Shown here: positions 60,294 through 64,000 of the stretch, piece by piece
Numbering within the stretch: position 1 is the stretch's first letter
Layout of the letters: every line of letters begins with the position of its first letter
The notes under the pieces: model-generated
Told to the model about the DNA's origin: nothing
Seen by the model: only the letters and a program-made list of their open reading frames with translations
The model's database searches: none
NCBI RefSeq assembly: GCF_902833645.1
Contig: NZ_CADFGE010000016.1
Span: forward strand, 124,001 to 188,000
From: Paraburkholderia fungorum
GTDB taxonomy: Bacteria; Pseudomonadota; Gammaproteobacteria; Burkholderiales; Burkholderiaceae
Reading direction: 5' to 3'
Length of the DNA: 64,000 nucleotides
Program-made: the position numbers and the translations under genes

Positions 60294-61101
60294 GTGTCAC
60301 CTCGGCTGCGGCGCCGTGCATTTTCTCGTCGCCGTAAATGATGCTGAGCACGCGCTCGCGCATTTCGATGAAATCGGGACTCGACTTGATGGCGCGCGCA
60401 TCGCGTGTGTCGAGAAAGCGCCGGTTGAAATCCAGCTCGTAGGTATGCGTGATACGCCCGGGGCGCGGCGACATCACGATCAGGCGGCTCGCCAGAAAGA
60501 GCGCTTCCTCGACGCTGTGCGTGATGAAGAAGAACATCTTGTTCGTCTTCGTCCAGACGTCGAGCAGCAGTTCCTGAATCGTTTCGCGGGTCAGCGCGTC
60601 GAGCGCGGCCATCGGCTCGTCCATCAGCAGCATGGCGGGGTCGCAGGTCAGCGCGCGGGCAATGCCCACACGCTGCTGCATTCCTCCGGAGAGCTGATAG
60701 ATCATGTGCTTGTGAAAATCCTGCAAGCCGACCAGCGCCAGATTGCGCGCGGCGATTTCGCGCCGCTGCGCTTTCGGTACGCCCTGAAGCTTCAGGCCGA
60801 ACTCGGCGTTGTCGATTACGTTGAGCCAGGGCAGCAAGGCATGCTTCTGGAACACGACGCCACGATCGGAACCCGGCCCGGCGATCGGCGAGCCGCCGAG
60901 CAGCAGCTCGCCGCTGCTGGGCGCGATAAAGCCCGCCATCAGCGAGAGCAGGGTGGTCTTGCCACAACCCGATGCCCCGAGCGCTACGACAAAGTCGCCC
61001 GAGTTGATCGTCAGATTGATGTCGTCGAGCGCGTGCACCGTCTGGCCGGACTTGCGGCCCGGAAAGACCACGCTCACATTCTTGACTCTCATGCTTTCCA
61101 T
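60286..61101 (-). CDS. tauB: Taurine ABC transporter ATP-binding protein
   Basis: A 271-residue ATPase. I start at the ATG at 61101 (MESMRVKNVSVVF), which has AGGAGG 4 bp upstream; a GTG at 61137 overlapping the tauA stop would add 12 residues. Walker A is GASGCGKTTLLS, Q-loop VVFQKHALLPWLNV, signature YQLSGGMQQRVGIARALTCD, Walker B LLMDEPMAALD, and the H-loop is in FITHSVEEALFLA. It powers the TauA-TauC taurine importer; close relatives include SsuB for alkanesulfonates. Confidence 0.88.
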   Translation of the reverse strand: MESMRVKNVSVVFPGRKSGQTVHALDDINLTINSGDFVVALGASGCGKTTLLSLMAGFIAPSSGELLLGGSPIAGPGSDRGVVFQKHALLPWLNVIDNAEFGLKLQGVPKAQRREIAARNLALVGLQDFHKHMIYQLSGGMQQRVGIARALTCDPAMLLMDEPMAALDALTRETIQELLLDVWTKTNKMFFFITHSVEEALFLASRLIVMSPRPGRITHTYELDFNRRFLDTRDARAIKSSPDFIEMRERVLSIIYGDEKMHGAAAEVTHV

Positions 61102-61133
61102 GTTGCCTCCTGATTCGACGGAACCGGCTTGCG

Positions 61134-62192
61134 TCACTTGAGTTTCATTGCTGCTTCAGCATATGCCGGGGTCACGAACTTCGAATAGTCGGGCAACACC
61201 GCGCTGATCTGTTTCTGGTCCTTAAGAAAATTGGCCGTGTCCTTCAGCGCGAACGTCGCGCGTCCGGCACTGCCGCCGCCGAGCCATTGCGAGGAGGCCT
61301 GCTCCTGGAGTGTCGGGAACGCATAGAGCGAGAGCGATTCCGGCACGTCGGCCGGCGAGCCGCCGATCATCTTCGCGATGGCGGCCGCTTGGGGCGACGT
61401 GGCATTCCATTGCGCCGTATTCTTGCGGTACTGATCGTCCGCGTCGGCGATGGCTTTCACGAGTTTTGCCATGAAGTCCTTATGCGCCTCGCCCCATTGG
61501 CGATCGACGGCAATGCCGTCGAAGGTCGGTTTGCCGAGCTTGGACAGGTCGCCGGACGTAATCAGAACCTTGCCGCTCTTCTTCAATTGGGCGAGCGCCG
61601 GGTCCCACACGTAAGCGGCGTCGATATCGCCGCGCTCCCATGCCGCGACCAGCTGGTTAGGCTGCATGTTGAGGATCTTCACCTCGGACGGATTGATGCC
61701 CCAATGCTGCAGCGCGAACATGGTGTGATAGTGCGTGGTGGACACGAACGGCACGCCGATCGTCTTGCCCTTCAGATCAGCCGGTTTGTTGATGCCGGAG
61801 CCGTTGCGCACCACCATCGCCTCGGCCTGATTGATGTTGTCCAGAATCCAGAATAGCTGCAGATCGAGCCCCTGGCTGACGGCCGCGGCAAGCGGGCTCG
61901 AGCCGATCACGCCGACCTTCACGTCGCCCGAGGCCATGGCGGTCGCCACCTTCGCGCCGGATTCGAATTGCCGCCAGTTGATCTTGTAGCCGGTTTCTTT
62001 CTCGATGGAGCCGTTCGCGATCGCGACGACCCATGGGTCGACGATCTGCTGATAGGCTATCGTGACTTCCTTGTCCTGCGCATGGCTGGCCGGCGCCACC
62101 ACGCAGGCGATTGCGGCGAGCGCCGCCACAGTCGCACGGCGAGTCAGATCGCCGAACCAGCGGGACAACTTCGTGTGTGTGTCGCTTTTCAT
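61134..62192 (-). CDS. tauA: Taurine ABC transporter substrate-binding protein
   Basis: A 352-residue periplasmic protein. A long signal peptide (basic RRATVAALAAIACVVAPA) ends SHA-QDKEVTIAYQ at about residue 39. NWRQFESGAKVATAMASGDV, IGSSPLAAAVSQGLDLQLFW, GKTIGVPFVSTTHYHTMFAL and AAYVWDPALAQLKKSGKVL match TauA-type binding proteins. It delivers taurine to TauBC. First gene of the minus-strand tauABC set and divergent from tauR across 298 bp. Confidence 0.88.
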   Translation of the reverse strand: MKSDTHTKLSRWFGDLTRRATVAALAAIACVVAPASHAQDKEVTIAYQQIVDPWVVAIANGSIEKETGYKINWRQFESGAKVATAMASGDVKVGVIGSSPLAAAVSQGLDLQLFWILDNINQAEAMVVRNGSGINKPADLKGKTIGVPFVSTTHYHTMFALQHWGINPSEVKILNMQPNQLVAAWERGDIDAAYVWDPALAQLKKSGKVLITSGDLSKLGKPTFDGIAVDRQWGEAHKDFMAKLVKAIADADDQYRKNTAQWNATSPQAAAIAKMIGGSPADVPESLSLYAFPTLQEQASSQWLGGGSAGRATFALKDTANFLKDQKQISAVLPDYSKFVTPAYAEAAMKLK

Positions 62193-62490
62193 CGTAGGTC
62201 TCCAGAATGGCCGTGCAGGTACGCGAATAACACGTGAATCGAACGCCCGCCGACGGGGGCTTGTCCCAATCGCAGAGATTGGGTTGATGCGAGTATCGTC
62301 AGTAAAAAATGTTGCGGGTTAGGGCCAGACGTGGCTGATCGTTGAGTCCAACCGCTGCACCAGAACGGGCCGTGGCGCCAGTCCCGCCGGCGGGCCGCTC
62401 AGGGCGGCTGGCAGGCGCTTTTGGCGCGTACAGAATGACGGTGTCCGCCTTCGTGCGGACGGGCTTCGTGTGCAAAAAACAGGAGATAGA
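62193..62490. promoter_or_regulatory. Divergent tauA/tauR intergenic region
   Basis: No gene is seen in these 298 bp. TTGGACTCAA on the minus strand (62351..62342) agrees at 8 of 10 positions with the CTGGACYTAA element recalled for TauR of Rhodobacter, but only one copy was found whereas TauR sites are usually direct repeats. A GC-rich segment (62380..62440) contains several small inverted repeats. AGGAGATA at 62481..62488 is the tauR ribosome site. Confidence 0.35.
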
Positions 62491-64000
62491 ATGGCAAGTC
62501 GCACCTCGGTGGCCCTATGGAGCCAGCGGTTCCAGCGTTCACCCGAGTCGAACATGAGCCTCCAGGGCCAGATTCGCCAGATGCTGGTCGCCGCGATTCT
62601 GGACGGGCAACTGTTGCCGGATCATGCGTTGCCGTCCAGCCGCGAACTGGCCGACCAGTTGAGCGTTGCCCGCAATACGGTGGTGCTCGCGTATCAGCAA
62701 CTGGTTGAGGAGGGCTATCTGATTTCGCGCGAGCGCAGCGGCCATTTCGTCAATCCGGCCATTCTCGAAGGGCGGCACGAATTCGCGCCGTTGCAGACGG
62801 TCCCCGGGCAGGCGGCCAATGAGGCGCTTGCAAGGCCGGATTGGGACCACCGTCTCAGAAGGCGGCCGTCCTCGCAACGCAACATCGTCAAGCCGGGCAA
62901 CTGGCTGAGCTACGAATACCCGTTTATCTACGGACAATTCGACCAGTCGCTGTTTCCCACCAACGATTGGCGCGAATGCTGCATGAAAGCGCTGTCGGTC
63001 ATGGAGATCCGCAACTGGGCGCCGGACCTGATCGAGCGCGACGACGATACGCTGATCCAGCAGATCCGCACGCGCGTGTTGCCGCGGCGCGGTGTGTTTG
63101 CGATGCCGGACGAAATCGTCGTGACGATCGGCTGCCAGCAGGCGCTTTATCTGATTGCGGACCTGCTGGCGAGCGAGCGGACCACGATCGGCTTTGAAAA
63201 CCCCGGTTATCCGGATGCCCGCAATATCTTCGAGAATCGCAATGCGCGGCTGCAGCCGCTGCCGGTGGATAGCGGCGGCGTGCGCCCGGTCGAAGACGCC
63301 GACCTGCTCGCGCAATGCGACTACGTCTACGTGACGCCGAGCCACCAGTGTCCGACTACGGCCACCATGCCGATCGAGCGGCGCCATGCGCTGCTGGAAC
63401 ACGCGCAGGCCCATGACTTCGTGCTGATCGAGGACGACTACGAAAGCGAAAACAACTTCTCAGGCGCACCGCATCCGGCGTTGAAGAGCCTGGATACCGC
63501 GGACCGGGTGATCTACATCGGCAGTCTGTCGAAGACTTTCGCGCCGGGATTGAGATTGGGTTATATCGTCGGGCCGCGTGAGCTGGTGCGCGAGTTGCGC
63601 GCGCTGCGGCGCCTGATGGTGCGGCACCCGGCAGCCTATATTCAGCGCGCGTTCGCTACCTTTCTGGCGCTCGGCCACCACGATGCATTGCTGCGGCGCC
63701 TCGCACACGCCTATCGGGAGCGCGCCCAGGCGCTGATGACCGCGCTCGACACACACTTGCCGGAAGCGCGCTATCTGCCGATGTCGGGCGGCGCGTCGTG
63801 CTGGGTCGAGGGGCCGCCGTGGCTCGATGCGACACGCCTTGCGGCGGATGCGCAGACACACGGCATTCTGATCGAACTGGGGCGGGTCTTCTTCATGACC
63901 GGACTGGAGCAGAACCACTGCTTCCGGATGGGCTTTTCGGCGATCAAGCTCGAAAAGATCGACGAAGGCGTACGGTTGCTCGCGCAGCTTGTGCGCGCGC
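62491..64000 (+). CDS. tauR: TauR-type MocR/GabR-family regulator, 3' end beyond window
   Basis: The ATG at 62491 follows AGGAGATA and the frame stays open for 503 codons to the window edge. Residues ~22-90 form a GntR winged helix (MSLQGQIRQMLVAAILDGQL, LPSSRELADQLSVARNTVVL). The remainder is an aminotransferase-fold effector domain, with GFENPGYPDARNIFENRNAR, LIEDDYESE and the PLP lysine in YIGSLSKTFAPGLRLGY. That is the MocR/GabR architecture of TauR, activator of taurine genes. Being divergent from tauA supports the name. Only a few C-terminal residues should be missing. Confidence 0.85.
   Translation, partial: MASRTSVALWSQRFQRSPESNMSLQGQIRQMLVAAILDGQLLPDHALPSSRELADQLSVARNTVVLAYQQLVEEGYLISRERSGHFVNPAILEGRHEFAPLQTVPGQAANEALARPDWDHRLRRRPSSQRNIVKPGNWLSYEYPFIYGQFDQSLFPTNDWRECCMKALSVMEIRNWAPDLIERDDDTLIQQIRTRVLPRRGVFAMPDEIVVTIGCQQALYLIADLLASERTTIGFENPGYPDARNIFENRNARLQPLPVDSGGVRPVEDADLLAQCDYVYVTPSHQCPTTATMPIERRHALLEHAQAHDFVLIEDDYESENNFSGAPHPALKSLDTADRVIYIGSLSKTFAPGLRLGYIVGPRELVRELRALRRLMVRHPAAYIQRAFATFLALGHHDALLRRLAHAYRERAQALMTALDTHLPEARYLPMSGGASCWVEGPPWLDATRLAADAQTHGILIELGRVFFMTGLEQNHCFRMGFSAIKLEKIDEGVRLLAQLVRA

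Noticed and set aside
61102..61137. GTG start of tauB overlapping the tauA stop
   Set aside because: The ATG at 61101 directly follows AGGAGG and starts at the conserved ABC ATPase N-terminus.
1..64000. tRNA, rRNA, CRISPR, prophage or IS elements
   Set aside because: No cloverleaf, repeat array, transposase or integrase reading frame, or terminal inverted repeats were recognised by eye.

Overview
The window looks like chromosomal DNA of a Burkholderiales bacterium, most likely Paraburkholderia or close to Cupriavidus. The DNA is GC-rich, the porins are of the Burkholderia type, and almost every gene is catabolic, transport or regulatory. I saw no rRNA, tRNA, CRISPR array, phage or insertion sequence. 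It reads as an aromatic-amine plus organosulfur catabolic region. Family calls are my own reading of the translations; no database search was run.

1-7 kb: the meta-cleavage pathway for homoprotocatechuate (3,4-dihydroxyphenylacetate), in the order hpaG1-G2-E-D-F-H on the minus strand (hpaH cut by the window edge). hpaR is divergent, and a palindrome next to the hpaG1 -10 box is a good HpaR operator candidate.

5.5-23.8 kb: two LuxR-type regulators, two porins, an MFS carrier and a histone-deacetylase-like amidohydrolase. A moaF-moaE-like pair resembles part of the Klebsiella monoamine regulon. There is also a FeaB-like phenylacetaldehyde dehydrogenase, an EutR-like AraC regulator, an APC permease, an arylsulfatase with its own formylglycine-generating enzyme (both with signal peptides), and an internally deleted class III aminotransferase. 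Together these could feed aromatic amines and sulfate esters into the hpa pathway, but no amine oxidase is present.

23.8-40 kb: a D-threonine-aldolase/D-serine-dehydratase-like enzyme with a HAD hydrolase, LysR and GntR regulators, and then a probable sulfolactate operon (suyA-suyB, dicarboxylate-type symporter, ComC-like dehydrogenase). It is followed by a sulfotransferase-like gene, mmsA with a clear terminator, MFS exporters, an isochorismatase-like protein, MarR and ArsR regulators, and a TauE/SafE-type exporter.

40.8-64 kb: a C2-sulfonate block. A DUF3311-SSS symporter-amidohydrolase-CobW operon followed by tauXY looks like N-acetyltaurine and taurine oxidation. iclR, a GMC dehydrogenase and an MHS carrier look like isethionate oxidation (iseR, iseJ, iseU). 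xsc-pta takes sulfoacetaldehyde to acetyl-CoA and sulfite. tauABC and divergent tauR (cut by the right edge) supply taurine uptake. The three branches would converge on sulfoacetaldehyde.

The most interesting observation is a CobS-like AAA+ ATPase and CobT-like VWA protein between iseU and pta. Their promoter carries the same 17-bp dyad (CGGAAC-N5-GTTCCG type) that occurs twice upstream of xsc. This suggests an uncharacterised chaperone-like pair belonging to the sulfonate regulon rather than to cobalamin synthesis.
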